Below are positions 22,401 through 36,140 of a stretch of DNA of 64,000 nt, one piece after another; the first letter of the stretch is position 1; each line of letters starts with the position of its first letter. A program made the translations under genes and the position numbers. A model generated the notes under the pieces. That model worked only from the letters and a program-made list of their open reading frames with translations, did not search any database and was not told the DNA's origin. The DNA lies in contig CAJNOL010000939.1 of NCBI GenBank assembly GCA_905250125.1, positions 28,278 to 92,277 of the forward strand, read 5' to 3'. This DNA comes from Rotaria sordida (lineage: Eukaryota; Rotifera; Eurotatoria; Philodinida; Philodinidae).

Positions 22401-25400
22401 ATGCTTATTGTTTATTATGGCATTCGAATATTTCATTTAATTATTTTAATTCTTTTATTTAAATATGGTATTACAATAAGTTCATTGTCTGATTTAACAT
22501 TACCAACAAATTTATGTACAACTATATTAATACAAAATAAATCATTTGGTGTTATACATAGTTTAAATTTTTATTCTGGTCAATCTCAACCACCAAATAT
22601 ATCATGTTCATGGATAATAAATAATTCTCAAATATCAAAATTGTCAAAGTATATACTTTCATTACGTGTTATTGAATTAGAAAATGATCCAACACATTGG
22701 TCAAATGAATTAACATTTTGGACAGGTAGTAGACAAATATCAATTGATGATATTAATAAACGAACATATGTTATATCAACATCATCACCATCAATACAAA
22801 TATATTTTCGTACAAAACCACCATTATTACAAACATTTAATCCACATATACGTACTAATTTACGTATACGTCGTTTTTTAATTGAATTTATTCATTTTAA
22901 TAATGATTTAATAACAAATACAAGTGAAAATTATTTTCGTTGTTTATCAAGTAAAATATTTATACCTAAACAATGGAAATGTAATTGTATACTTGAATGT
23001 TCATATGAAGATTATAGTGATGAAGATAATTGTCCATTATGTCCAGTGTATGAACCATCAAATAGTTTATTATGTCAATCAAATGAAATTTGGTGTTTAC
23101 CACATGAATCGAAATCTTTTAGTGATAATTTAATTGAAGTAGATTATGATGAAGATAATTGGATGTTATCTCATATAAATTATAGTCGAAAAATTGATCC
23201 AAAAGGTAATGATATATCAGACATTAACCGAAATTTATATTTTCAAATGAAATAAAATGAAGCAAGATCTTCGTTTAAATTTGAATTAGACTACAGTTGT
23301 GAACTCTCATTTCCTTTGTTCCATATCTGAAAATATATTGAACTTTAACATGGGCATTATGTATGAGCATGCATTGAAATTAAGAAACCCGAATTCGGCT
23401 ATTTCTTATATCAAGAAGTTCGCACTCTATATATACCTAATCATGCAAAAGTATAGAATAAATGTTAAATAATAATCGAAGAATATTTTCTCGCTTGTAT
23501 TTATCACAATAACATGTTTTTCTCTTCATTTCGATGATATACTATTTGAATAAATATTGATTGTAATTTAAAACTATGATGATTTATGAATAATAGTGGA
23601 AGACGTTTCTCTAAAAAAGATTAGGAATGTGCAGTATTGGTGTAAATACCTAAATAATAAATAGTGAGTCACTGACACAAGGTATACTGAAGTACTGACA
23701 CTCGCGTTCACAGTATCATTGAGGCATCAACTCTATTAGAATATGTCCTTTTTTGTAGTGGTGTGTTCCAATGTTTCATGGAAACACTGACGTCAATGTG
23801 TTAGTATGTATTATGTACACCCAAATGAGCTACAAATATCGTGAAAAGAGTTCGTACTCTTAGCTTATTGTCGCGGAGATACTGCAATTTTACGGTATTC
23901 TTTAAATGAATACAAGAACACAAGAAAAATTAATTCTCGAATTTCAACTGAAAATCTTACATAATGACAGTCTTTAACGAGAATAGTTTATTGTGAAAGT
24001 TTCAGACCTTTTGATTTTACTTCTATCTTGAAATAAGAATATCGAATCTGCTGATTCATATGAGCCATGTAAAAAACCATGTTATTACTATAGTTGTATC
24101 TTAGGATAAAAACGTCGAGAAGATCTAAAACATTCAAAATAAACTATTATCGTTAAGACTTGTTCCTATGCAAAGATTCAAGTCGAAATTCAAAACTCAA
24201 TTTTTCTAGTATTCCTACATTCATTTAAAACACTGTAAAAGTGCAATATCTCTGTACTAATAAGTTAAGAGCATCAACTCTTTCCAGGGCATTCATAGCA
24301 TTATTTGAGTCTACATAATGCATATAATCTCGACTCAAAAACGATTTATCAGTTGAAGGACTTCCCTTGTAAGTCGGTAGAGCTCGTTGGATCCGATCGA
24401 ACTGTACTTTGATACTCTCAATGAATTTTTCTAGTTGGAATTGGATAGTTATCCGAAAGATACGAGATACTGAATATTTCAGTTTTGTATATTCAGTGAC
24501 TAGCGTACCCTACATTTCTAGAGTCTATAGGGTTCAAAATTTTCGAACCCGAGCCGGAGACCAACCCGATGGGCTCTATGAGTCAATGATCAATAAACTG
24601 AAATTGTACAGATACTTTGAAAAGTATAATTTGAAAAATTGTTTTTTTGTTTAAAGGAGTTTGTATTCCACATGGTGAACATCAACAATGTTCATATTCA
24701 ACGAATACATCAAATTGTGAAAGAATTCTTGCATGGAGACAAGATCATGGTCAAATTTTACTTAATAATTTAATTCTTGATAATTATCAATCCTTATGTT
24801 TTATTATAATTGCAAAAGAAGAATATAAAATAAAATTATTTATAAATCAATATCAATTTATTGAACAACGACCTGATCTTGAATTAATTATTTATGATGG
24901 AAGTGAACAACAAAATAAAATTCTTTTGTCATCAAATTGGTTATTAAATAAAGAAATTATTCAAACACGTCAACATCATATAGCAACAATTATTATTCGA
25001 AAACGTTCTATTCAATCAATATCAATAATAACTGATCCACATAATGATGATGATGATGTTGTAGGATATTTAGACACAAAAAAAAGTATACAACGACGTG
25101 ATACAAATTTAGTTCTATTAAATATAACATGGTTAACAAGTATTTGTCCAGATGATCAAAAGTTATGTGGTGGTCATTTTGAAACAAAATGTTATACAAA
25201 ACAACAGCGATGTGATGGTAAATTTAATGATCTCAAAAATAAAATAGTTTTTATTTGAATTCTTTTTCTTTTTATTATTTTTATTTAACAAAAAAAACAG
25301 GTATTTGGGATTGTATTAGTGGTGATGATGAACTTGGTTGTTCACCAGAATCATGTCCAACAACATTTGCATGTAATGATCATTTACGTTTACCATCAGA

Positions 25401-27803
25401 TCAACCACGATGTTTTACATGGTCAGAACGTTGTAATGGAAATGCATTTTGTGCTAATCGCACTGATGAAAAATTCTGTTCGAATTGGTGGTGTAATTCA
25501 AATAATGGAACATTTTTATGTAAAAATTTAAATTGTATTTATGAAACATGGGTTTGTGATGGTAAGAAAAATTTTTGTTATTTCGACATTTATACATATT
25601 CGGATAGACCTTGCAATGAGTGTAAACTGTTGATAGTATTAAGTCCTTGTCCTCACCTACATCCGCCGACATATTAGATAACGTAAGCAAATTTATTTCG
25701 AATGTAGACACTTACTAAATCAAAAATATTGTTTTTCTTAAGAACGACTCAATATAAAAGTGATAGGTTTTTTATTACACAACAGACAGTTAGAAGTAGG
25801 TCATAATAGAGCCTAATTTTTGAATTTCTCTTTTGCTGAAATAAAAGAACATAGATCTTTGATTTTAACTGGCGATTTCTTTTGACCACGAATTTGAGAA
25901 TTTTTCGAAAAAGAGTTTTTTTTTTTGAAAAACAAACAAAGAAAAATTTGAAAATTGAGCTCTATTACGACTTAATCCTGAGTGGACTGCACAATTTAAA
26001 AACCATCCCGATATGTTAGTTCGTATCTTGATTTTAAAAACTTTGTCAACGCAAATGGTACTTTTGACCAATGAATTGACTATAACTCGTGAGTATCTTG
26101 AAGATTTGAGGAAATATATTTTACTTATAATCTATTCTAGCCAAGACTAGTATTCTTTGAAATTTTGGAATACAACAAATAGTAAATATTTAATATCAGA
26201 GTGTTTGCATATAATTTTCAATTAGAATTTATAAAAAAAAATCCATTTAATTTTTATATCACCTACTAAAGTTATATAACAGAGACAAGTATAAAAGTGT
26301 GACGGAGATTTTCTTATAATTCGTTACTATTAGAAATATACTGAATCACTTTTAATGCCGGAATCGGAACCGGAATCAAGATCAGACCGGATGTACCGGA
26401 ACCAATAAAAATGAAGTTATCGGAACCGGACCAAACAATCTTAGTCTCACACATCCTTCGTTATTGTACATAATTCATTCAAACATTTTTTTTTTCGAAT
26501 TTCCTCAACAAACAATTAATTAATTTCTTATAATTTAATAATTAAATTTATCTTTAGGTACTGATGATTGTGGTGATCATTCTGATGAAATCAAATGTCC
26601 AGTACGCATACCTCGTCGTATTGTAACAGCTGCAGTTATTGGTGCCACTGTTTGTTCAACATTATTTATCATTGCACTTGGTTGTACATGTAAATTATTT
26701 CATTTACGTACAGCTGAACGACGTGCTACATCTCGTTTACTTAATCCTCAACGTTTTATTGAACAACGTCGTCAAGAAATTCAACGTGAACAAGAACGAC
26801 GTTTAAATCGACAAAATATATCAACATCAACAACAACAACAGATATATCAAATGAAACAAGACGAATAGCACCACCATCTTATAATCAAACAATGGGTCT
26901 TATGGATGAAAATGAAGAACGACAAGCAGCTCTTGCTGAACATTTAAGACTTGCAGGTTTAGCTAATTATATTACATTACCACTTGCACCTGGTAATCCA
27001 AGAACAACATCAAGATCAACGTCAAGACATCGAAATAGAAGACATCGAAGACATCGTCACCATCATCATCATCGACGAACACATAGTGAAGGTAAATTAA
27101 ATTAAATTAAAATTTTTTAAATGTCTTTTTATCGTTTTTTTAAGGTTCACGTGTAGCTTTACTTGAACCAAATCTTGTTATTCCTAATAATGCCTTTCCT
27201 TTACCGTCCACATCATTATCTTCAAATCGTTTTAATCGTTTTCGTGCTCAACTTTATTCTTTATTTACAACTAATCGTATAAATTCAAATACTAATAATA
27301 ATCATAACAGTATTCAAAATAATTCTCTATCAAATCAATTTGATATATATGAACATCATAATCTATCAAATACAATTCAACCAATTATTCTTAATACACG
27401 TTCATATTTAAATTCAGATTTTATTCAATCACGTGAACTTCCACCACCATATGTTGAAGAACAATTAGCATTAGTCAATCCTACAATAAATTCAATATCA
27501 ACGACAATGACAAATAGTCGCCGTAATAGTAGTGGCGGTAGTGATATGGAATCAACAAATTCTATGTCATCATCATCGTATCGTATACGTAAACGACAAA
27601 TTCCAATAAATACATTACGCGATCGTATGAGACAATTTATATCAAATTCAACAGTGCGAATAACAACAGATGATGTAAATCATTCAATACAACCAACTAC
27701 AACAACATTAGATATGAATTTTGATGAACAACCACCTGTTGCATCTATTGATGATGATGATGAACAACCAACTAGTGATGATCATAAAATGTTAACGCCT
27801 TAA
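22401..27803 (+). CDS. CUB/LDLa single-pass receptor, LRP3/LRP10/LRP12-like
   Basis: Five exons, 22401-23205, 24657-25217, 25301-25561, 26558-27091 and 27145-27803, all with the same phase (codon split G|GN), give 939 residues. A signal peptide is followed by a CUB domain, an LDLa module, a second CUB domain, then three LDLa modules, two of them split by introns (RCDG|IWDC and VCDG|TDDC). A membrane helix spans about residues 563-585. The long basic cytoplasmic tail has two PPxY motifs, APPSYNQTM and LPPPYVEEQ, which suggest WW-domain or NEDD4-type binding, and a His/Arg run near the exon 4 end. This order is that of the LRP3/10/12 endocytic receptor subfamily. The ligand is unknown. Introns 1 (1451 bp) and 3 (996 bp) are enlarged, intron 1 by repeats. 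Intact. Confidence 0.88.
23632..24600. mobile_element. repeat cluster in intron 1 of the LRP-like gene
   Basis: TAGGAATGTGCAGTATTGGTG at 23632 matches the left terminus of the element at 30389, and the next ~150 bp (ATCAACTCTAT, GTAGTGGTGTGTT) also match. A second block, 24370-24590, is related in reverse orientation to 31040-31240 (shared CTAAGATACGAGATAC-like and GTGACTAGCGTA). I could not find a matching right terminus, so the boundaries are approximate. Confidence 0.5.
25562..26557. other. large intron 3 of the LRP-like gene
   Basis: Most is AT-rich. Around 26350-26430 a cluster of CCGGAATC/GGAACCGG units stands out from the background; it could be a transposon end. No coding sequence is supported. 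Confidence 0.45.
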
Positions 27804-27990
27804 TATATATATATATTGATTTTTTTTTCTTTGTTCTTTTATGTACAATGATGATTTATCTTTTTTGTATATCGCGTTTCTTTTGTTCATTAATTTCTAC
27901 TAACCCGATCTGATGTTGTCATGCAGGGGGAAAATTTTTATTCCAAAAGCTTTTGTTTCTTTTTGTGTGTGTACCACAGTGATCATGTTA

Positions 27991-28028
<38 letters not shown>

Positions 28029-29483
28029 CTACACATGTAATTTTGTTTGTTTTTCCTGGTTGTACTGCAACAACTATAGAGATACAGTGGTTCTTGTATT
28101 TTTCTACATACTCACAAAAATTTACAAGTTTTTTTTTGTCTGTTCGCTATTATCTTTATTAAAAGAAAAAAAAATGTTTTTTTTTATTAGGTATAAATAA
28201 ATACATTATATATATAAGTACAGATAAACAAAAGCATATAGAAGAACAACTAAAATATTCTATGATTAGATTCTCTCTAGGGTACTCATTTGTATTCATA
28301 TATGATACATGCTGTCTCTTTTTCTCATCATAACTAGTGCTACGGTCAATTTCCAACAATGAACAGAATAAAGAACAAAGAAAAGCAAATTAATTCAATC
28401 TATATTGAAACAAGACATAGAATATTCCGACGTTTTTTTTTGTATCTATTCTTCCGGCAATGACAAGAAACATAGAAGCACAAATCAACTAATTCTGTCC
28501 AACTGAGATTTCAACTAGTTAAACTGTATGTGCATAATATTAACAATAGAAGGCGGAATGAGTAATACAAAATGATGTTGTCACATCATCAGATCGAATA
28601 AAAAAAAAAAGAAGAGAGGGAAAAAAATGCTAAAGAACAAAGAAATTGAGAAAAGAAGAGAAAAAAGAAAACCAGATGAAATTCGATTGTGATCAGTAAC
28701 TAACTGAATGACAATAGAATGAGCACATTTCTCTCTATATATATATGCAATTTTTTTTTATTAGTAGATAATAAGAATCAGAGACACGCAAGAACTAGAC
28801 ATATTAGATTCATTGAGTAAGCAATTCAAGTTTTTCTTTGTTTATAAACTATATATATACATATATTTATCAAATAAAGATTTCGTAAAACTAAGTGTAT
28901 TCTCAAGCACTAGTAATCGAAAATGATGTTTTATTATTGCTTGAGAGTATCCCTTAACATTCTACGATATATCGTCTATTACTAATTGATATGTTTGCCA
29001 AAATATTTATTTTATCTTTCGGTAAGATAATTACTAGTACTCTTGTAGAAGGTATTCCATCATGAATGCCGAGGTACATTTTGAAATTGATATTTTCTGG
29101 AAGAAGAAGAAGAAGTGTTTTTCCAGTGTCATCATTCACTCTCATCTTTATGCAATGCTGTGTCATCTAGTAAAATTGAAACAAGTGCTTTTTCTCTTCA
29201 GATAATATTATTAATAATCTATTTTTGTATTTATAATAAAACACTAGCTATATGAATATTGCGAAGATCGATATTTGATAGGTAACGACATCTTTTAGTG
29301 ATGATCAAACTATTGGGTTGGTCAAATCTGAAAAACGTTTTTGAAATTATTCACTTAAAAGAGAATAGATAAATGAATACCAAGAACAGTATTGTTCTGT
29401 TTTATTTCATGAGTCGAATATAAAAGAACACGAAGAAATCCATATACGTTGTCAAATTTTAGGATAAGATATTTTATGTTACT
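27804..29483. other. intergenic stretch, LRP-like 3' flank and MFSD5-like 5' flank
   Basis: A CT microsatellite lies at about 27993-28027. Several short frames occur; the one on the minus strand at 29166-28954 (70 codons) has balanced composition but no recognised domain. Nothing else can be supported. Confidence 0.5.
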
Positions 29484-32400
29484 ATGGATATATTTTTATT
29501 TGCCCTTGGATTTTTAATATTCATATGTTTTATCTTACATCTATATACTCGACAAGTTCAACAACAAATCAAAGATCCACATCATCGTATTTTTCAACAA
29601 GTATTTCTTTTTGTTTATCTATTAGCACTTGGTAAAATAAAATGAAAATTGATGAATTATTTTTTATTCGAAAATATTCATTTATTTTAGCTGGTGATTG
29701 GCTTCAAGGACCACATGTTTATGCTTTATATGAAAGTTATGGTATTCAAAAACATGAAATTGAAATACTTTTTATTGCTGGATTTGGATCATCAATGTTA
29801 TTTGGTACAATTGTAGCTTCATTATCTGATAAATAGTAAATAGATGAATAAAATCAAGATAAAAAAAAATAATTATCTAATCATCAAAATTCTTTCTTTA
29901 GTGGTCGACGTAATATATGTTTATTATATGGGGTACTCTATGGAATCTCATGTGTAACAAAGGTTAATAGAAGAAAAATATTATTGTAAATATCTTAGAT
30001 TTTTTAAAATTTTTAGCATTTTCCAAATTTTCAAGTATTATTTATTGGACGATTACTTGCTGGTATGGCAACATCAATATTATTTAGTGCTTTTGAATCA
30101 TGGTTAGTTAGTGAATATCGACATGTATGTAGATCAATTTTAAATATAAAGAAGATTCTTTTTATTAATTATCGAATTTATATATATATATATTTTTTGT
30201 TTCTAGAGAAATTTTGAATCTGAAACATTAGGAACGATATTTGCAAATGCTTATTTTGGAAATTCAGTTGTAGCTATATTATCAGGAATTATTGCTCAAA
30301 TTGCTGCAAATACATTTGGATATGTGTAAGTGATTATAAAATATAGAAAATATTTATCAATCATCTAGTGTTGAATTTGAATAATGAATAGGAATGTGCA
30401 GTGTTGGTGGACATACTAAACAGTAAGCCAATAAGATAGAGTCCACTGATATCCACATTTGCTACAGCATTGAGATACCAACTCTATCAAAAGATGTCGT
30501 TTCTTGTTGTGGTGTGTTTAGAGATGTAAGCCGATCGGTTGATAAGGGAATCTCTTCAGATGTTCCTTTCCGATATCAACGATGTTTTGCTCATAGATGC
30601 TGCATAGTGTTCTAATAAAAGCCTTGACAGGAGTTGGGTTTTGACTAAGCTATAGAATTTTTTTCTCGCGATCCCAAGTTTTTGAAAAACTTGTATTTTC
30701 AAATTTGAATTTGAAACTTTGTGTATATAGAGAAAATTCAACAAGGCTAGCTTTTATAAAAAAAAAAATCAGAAGTTTTCAACAAAGTCTCTTCGAGCTA
30801 TGAGACTTTAAAGATGTAGTCCCTTTTTCATGGACAACGTATACAACATGTATTTTTTGAAAGCTTCGTATATTCACGAAATTCAGTTCAAAACTTCTGA
30901 ATTTTTTTTCTGGAAGCTAATCTAGTTGAGTTCTCTGTATGTGCAAAGTTTTAGATCAAAATTCAAGAATAGGATTTTCCAGAAAATCTGGCGTCTCGCG
31001 AAAAAAAATTCAATAGCGTAGTCAAGTTTCAAGAGGAATTCAAATAGAACTCATCGGACTGGTTCCTGATCTTGACTTAATCGACTCTAGTCATCTGAGA
31101 AATGTATAGGATACGCTAGTCACCGTATACAAAAAATTGGAAAAGTATCTCGTATCTTAGGGATGACTATCTAATTTCAATTAGAAAATTTCATGAAGAG
31201 TGTTAAAGTGCGATTCGATCAGGCTCCAAATCCAGATCCTTCTAGAGTTTTTATTAGAACACTATGTAGTATCTACAGGCAAAAAATCAGTGGAATCGGA
31301 AGGGAATAACTGAAGAGGTTCCCTTGCCAACCGCTGTTACCAATGTTCAAGCAATTTAGTTGCGCTGTCGCCGTTGTCCAAAACAGTTGCGGAAGATTCC
31401 AGCCGTGACATAAAAACAAATATTTGATTTTTAAAAATTTCCGACGTTTCAAATCAGTTTTTCAAAGGTGTTACCGTTTGGTTTCTTATCAATAAGTTCT
31501 CTACCATTGTTGTCTGTCTTTTTTCATTTAAAAATTTAAGTCGCCGTTACCACCAATTAATGCACAGGCTTACATTTCTATGTATGTTCCAGAGTTTCAG
31601 TACACACCGATACTATTGTGCTCTAACTACACTGAGTCGGTGATTAGTAAATTGAAGCTACACATTCCTAATATTCAATAATAAGAATCTTACAAATCAT
31701 TATCTTAATATAAACTACACATATCTTGATCGGAAATCTTATATAAACAGATCTTCATTGTGTTTGAATTCAACTTAGCTTTGTTTTTGAAAAACAATTT
31801 GATAGTTGATGTTGATTATCTAGAGCTCCGTTTGATACAGCAATAATTGTTTTTATTGCTATGTGTTGTTTATTGGTAACAACTTGGTCAGAAAATTATG
31901 GTGATGCTAATGCACCTGTTTCTCAATCATTTTTATCAGCTTGGAAATCGATTAAATCTGGTATATGATAAAAAACAACAAATCAGTATCTGTTTATTTA
32001 TTTGTTTTGTTTTTTTCTTCTTTTTTTTTTATAAAGATCGAAAAATATTTCTTTTGGGTATTGTACAAGCACTTTTCGAAGCATCAATGTATGTATTTAT
32101 ACTCGAGTGGACACCAGCATTAACTCAAGCATTAAATAAAAAATCTATTGACAAAACAGATAATAAAAATCCACCAATTCCACATGGTTAGAATAACAAA
32201 AAAGATATTTATAAAATTAAATAAAAACAAAATAAATTTTTTAAAAAATATGTTTAGGATATATTTTTGCAAGTTATATGGTAGCAATGATGATGGGTTC
32301 AAATTCATTTAAAGTTTTTTGTAATTATACAACACCAGAATCATTTATGAGGTTGAAGAAATTTTTCATTTATTTATATTTATATTTATTGAATTGATTT

Positions 32401-33159
32401 AATATTTAGATATATTATTATAGTCTCGGCTTTTTGTTTAAGTATACCAGTGTTTCTGCCTAAAGTAAATTAAAATGATATTTTAGTTTTTATTAAATTT
32501 AAAAAAAAACGATTTATTTCATTTAATAGGATCAAGTATCAATGTTTATTGCATTTTTGGTCTTTGAATTTTGTGTTGGTATATTCTGGCCGTAAGTTTA
32601 ATTAATCATGAAAGAATTTTTATTTTAATATTAAGTATTTAAGAGCAATGGCAACAATGAGAAGTAAATATATATCTGAAGAAGGTTTGTTTAAAGGAAA
32701 AAAACAAATTTTATTTTTCATTAATTGAAATTTATTATTTCAAATTTATCTAGCTCGTGCTACTGTTATGAATTATTTTCGCGTTCCATTAAATTTGATC
32801 GTTGTTGTAATACTTGTAAAAGTTAGTTATATTCCAAAATATTTTATTTTTTATTTTTATTTTATTTATTATAGGATTTTCAGTTAAAAATTATTTTTTC
32901 GAGTTGTGTATTTTTCTTAAGTCTAGCTACTGCATCTATGTTTTTATTACATAAGTGAGTTTCATTGAAAAGAAAAGATTTTTTAAAATAAATGTCTTTT
33001 TTTTGTCGTTGTTCTAGATTAACACTTAATAATACTCATTCATTATTACCTGTTAATAAACTATTAACTGAACAGGAAGAAAAAATGTTACATGCTATAA
33101 ATTCATCAATTGATGAAGATACCGATAAAAATGAAAAAATGAGAAATTCAATTGCTTAA
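29484..33159 (+). CDS. MFSD5: major facilitator superfamily transporter, MFSD5-like (molybdate-anion transporter)
   Basis: Fourteen exons: 29484-29631, 29691-29835, 29902-29962, 30017-30124, 30207-30325, 31824-31960, 32037-32186, 32258-32351, 32410-32464, 32530-32591, 32644-32684, 32754-32821, 32875-32954 and 33018-33159. They join in frame to 469 residues with about twelve hydrophobic segments. Diagnostic pieces are GDWLQGPHVYALYESYG, the inter-helix motif SLSDKYGRRN, GRLLAGMATSILFSAFESWL, and FWPAMATMRSKY. MFSD5 is a plasma-membrane protein linked to molybdate uptake in algae; its animal substrate is less certain. Introns are 47-95 nt except intron 5 (1498 bp), which contains a mobile element. 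Intact. Confidence 0.92.
30389..31670. mobile_element. non-autonomous DNA transposon in MFSD5 intron 5
   Basis: The left end reads TAGGAATGTGCAG and the reverse complement of the right end reads TAGGAATGTGTAG, giving terminal inverted repeats of about 13 bp. Inside, about 30640-31020 is itself an imperfect foldback related to the palindrome at 41231-41877: both share blocks like AGCTTCTATAAAAA, AGAAGTTTT and CAACAAAGTCT. No transposase frame is visible and no target-site duplication was clear. Related ends and internal blocks lie at 23632 and 24370. Confidence 0.6.
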
Positions 33160-33733
33160 GATGGATTATGGCTCTTTTTTTTTGACTTTCTTTAATTAGA
33201 ATCTCAAGTTATATGTATTGATTTCTTCTTTTTGTGATAAGATTTGTATTCTGATGATTATAGTACAAACAGGGGAAAAAAATGAGAAACATGTGATAAT
33301 TACATAATTTATTTATTTTTTTTGTTTTGTTGTTTTGTTTTTATGCCGATATAACAATGCACGTATCTTTTTCTTGATTTATTATATTCAATATCAAAAT
33401 GGTTTTGAAAAAAATATTAAGAAATATTTCATAGATATAAAAGTAAATCAAATAATTGTGGCTTAGGGTGATATGGTTGCTGTTTCTTCCTTATCGTATT
33501 TCTGATGTCAAATAATTTTTTATAAATACGCAGTACATTTGTCTATTCACAATCGAGGTATTTATCATATAAGATAATCAGTCAGTTATTGTACGTTTGT
33601 CTTTTAGCTGAAGAGGACGACGATGTTCTATATAGAGAAAAGCGAATAGTATATATACAACATAATAGAGAGAAAAGAAAAACGAATTAAATTGTTTTAC
33701 CGTTTGTTTTCGTCAGTTTATATTACTGTGAAC
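33160..33733. other. 3' flank of the MFSD5-like gene
   Basis: No gene recognised in these 570 bases. A poly(A)-type context is present but no single site can be chosen. Confidence 0.45.
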
Positions 33734-34130
33734 AGGAATGGTCAATTCTAAGAAGATTCAGGTATGTGTGATAAAAAAAATAACTTCTCAAAACAAATCG
33801 ATAATAATCAATTCATTTAAAAGAAATGAATCTAAATTTAATATTTAACGTTTTTTTTTGTCATTGTCTATCTCGTAATATAGTTTAAAACAACGTTATA
33901 GCAACTGCAATACAAATTTTTGTAACTATAAGCGTTCTATACTTATCAATGATTCGTTCGAACATATTGATTATTATTAAATCGAAAGAAGATATAGTTA
34001 ATAATGAATTAAAAAATTCACAAATAACAACAATCGAACAAAATCAAAGAATATCCCGAACATTATCACGAACTGATATTCAATTCAAATTAAGTAAATT
34101 TTTTAAAATTGAAATCATACAAATTTAAAA
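33734..34130 (+). other. coding-like remnant with one hydrophobic helix, unidentified
   Basis: An ATG at 33734 opens MVNSKKIQ followed by a GTATGT donor. From about 33897 an open stretch encodes a hydrophobic segment (VIATAIQIFVTISVLYLSMI) and a polar tail to about 34100. The two pieces do not join cleanly in frame. I do not recognise the family. It precedes the decayed GPAT copy and could be debris of another gene. Confidence 0.25.
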
Positions 34131-35082
34131 AAGATGTTTTTTTGAATGATAAAAATTACTTTTGAATAAAGTTATGAATTAATAATCTATGGCACGAAAT
34201 ATTCACTCATTCCTTCGGTCCTTGAAGACAACTGGTTAGAGCCACGAGGAGTTAGTCAGAATCATATTTTTTCGGTCTTTTCGAATATATGTTCAGAATT
34301 GCCTTCTAGAGTAATATTTTGCAATGTTCAGACACACGTTTGAACTTTTTTCATAAAATTTATTGATAGTTGTTCAATCTTATTTCAGAAGAAAGGTCTA
34401 AGCATACATTTGAAAATAGCGACGGATAGTGATTCTAACTGACTGCTGTTGACTTTAACTAGTTGTCTTTAGATGGCTGAGAAATGAATGAGAGTTGTAT
34501 GCCTAGACTTTCGTGCTGTAGGTTAGATAAATTAATTGTAGAAAAGACTTATTTAAGGTTATATAAACATATCTTTTGAGACAAAAAAAAATTGAAGTCG
34601 AACGATGTTAATAAATTGCGAGTTTTATTTACAAGAAAATTTTACAGCTTGCGAAGCTTTCTTATCTTTATCGGATATCGTAGAAATTATTAATATTGAT
34701 TTATAAATTGTACCAATTATTTCAAAAAGCCTTTGGAATTAGTAACAAACTTCGTATATTTAAATATTACACAACATTGAATTGATCTGAAACTGCATTA
34801 GATTTTTTTTACTTGATATTGTAGTTTCCAATATATGTATTTCTTGGCGTCTGAACTTTATATTTATCTTCTGCGATAGACAAACAACGAATTCCAAGAT
34901 ATTGAGATACATCAAGTCTACTGTTTCTTTCATTATCTTTCTTTCTTTCATTCGAAGACAAGAATTCAATTTCATCTTTTGTACACAAAGATCCATATTT
35001 CAATTAAATGATCTTATTAATCTCTCTCTTTAATCTAAACAACAAAACATTCTTGTATAGGTTTTTTTCTTTTTAAAGCCAA

Positions 35083-36140
35083 TAAAATTATTCTAATACT
35101 GATTTCCAAAACACAAAACTGTTGTTCAGCAACATTTCTTCGAAATCATTCTTTTCAAATTAGATTTATTCTAGCTAATATCATAGATTACATTCGACAA
35201 TCTCTTCGAGCAATTATTGATAATAAAATAATAAAACGTTTGACATCTATTGAAAAAAATGACTATATGGAATTTATTAATATGTACTCAATAACAATAT
35301 GAATTATTTTTATTACGTGGTACATTACTATGATTTATTGAATTTATTGTACGTTATTTAATTTTATTTCCATTTCATTCTTGTCTACTTTTTCCATTGC
35401 CATGTTTTGAATGTTGGGCTTAATAATATTTTTAAAATATTCTCCAATACATAATACAAACTGACGTTTTTGGATTTTATATATATATATTGTTTTATAT
35501 CGTATTTTATTGCGTATTTATTTCTGCAATAGTAACATATCATAATACAGAATATCATATTAAATATGCTTCGATATGTGTTCCTAATCTTACATTACCT
35601 ATTGATGTTATTATATTACCAACTGATAATAGTTTTTCAATGATTGAACAAAACACAATGAATTTTTCTGATTTCTTACAAAAAGAAAAAAAAACATCAT
35701 AAACAGCAAGTGATATATGATTTGATTGTTCAGAAACTAACGATCATCATATAGTTGCTGGAAAAATCTAAATAATTTACCAATATTAATATTTTCTGAA
35801 GGTGCTTGTATAAATAATATATCAGTAACAATATTTAAAAAAAGATTTTTTTGGAAATAAATGAAGTTCCTATTTATCCTATTACAATTAAATGATTATC
35901 GTTTTGGTGATGCTTATTGGAACTCATCAAAACATGATTTATTTCAATACATAATATTGATAATGATGTTATGGAAGATTGTAGTTGGTGTTTATTATCT
36001 ACCATTGATGAAAATCGCAGAAACTGAATTATCAATTAATTTTGCACGTCGTGTTAAAACAACTATTGTTAAACAAGGTGATTTTGTTGATTTAGAATAG
36101 AATAGTGAACAAAGAAAATTTTATGAAATTCTTAACATAG
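35083..36140 (+). pseudogene. decayed GPAT3/GPAT4-like glycerol-3-phosphate acyltransferase
   Basis: Pieces in several frames align in order with GPAT3/4. IDYIRQSLRAIIDNKIIKRL near 35185-35245 matches the region before the membrane helices. SICVPNLTLPIDVIILPTD (35568-35624) is block I, with the catalytic His of NHTSPID replaced by Leu. LPILIFSEGACINN (35779-35820) is block III, with Pro-Glu-Gly-Thr degraded to Ser-Glu-Gly-Ala. YRFGDAYWNSSKHD and YYLPLMKI follow, then FARRVKTTIVKQGDFVDLE near 36100. Stops and frameshifts separate these blocks, for example after KEKKTS at 35701. Intact GPAT3/4 makes lysophosphatidic acid in the ER. Loss of the acid-base His plus the breaks indicate a dead copy. 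Confidence 0.8.

Noticed and set aside
28954-29166. 70-codon minus-strand frame between the LRP-like and MFSD5-like genes
   Set aside because: No domain, promoter or conserved neighbour; length is compatible with chance.
34760-35003. Minus-strand frame with balanced composition (KYGSLCTKDEIEFLSS...)
   Set aside because: No ATG in the proposed frame, no recognisable family and no flanking exons. It may be a stray exon but cannot be supported.
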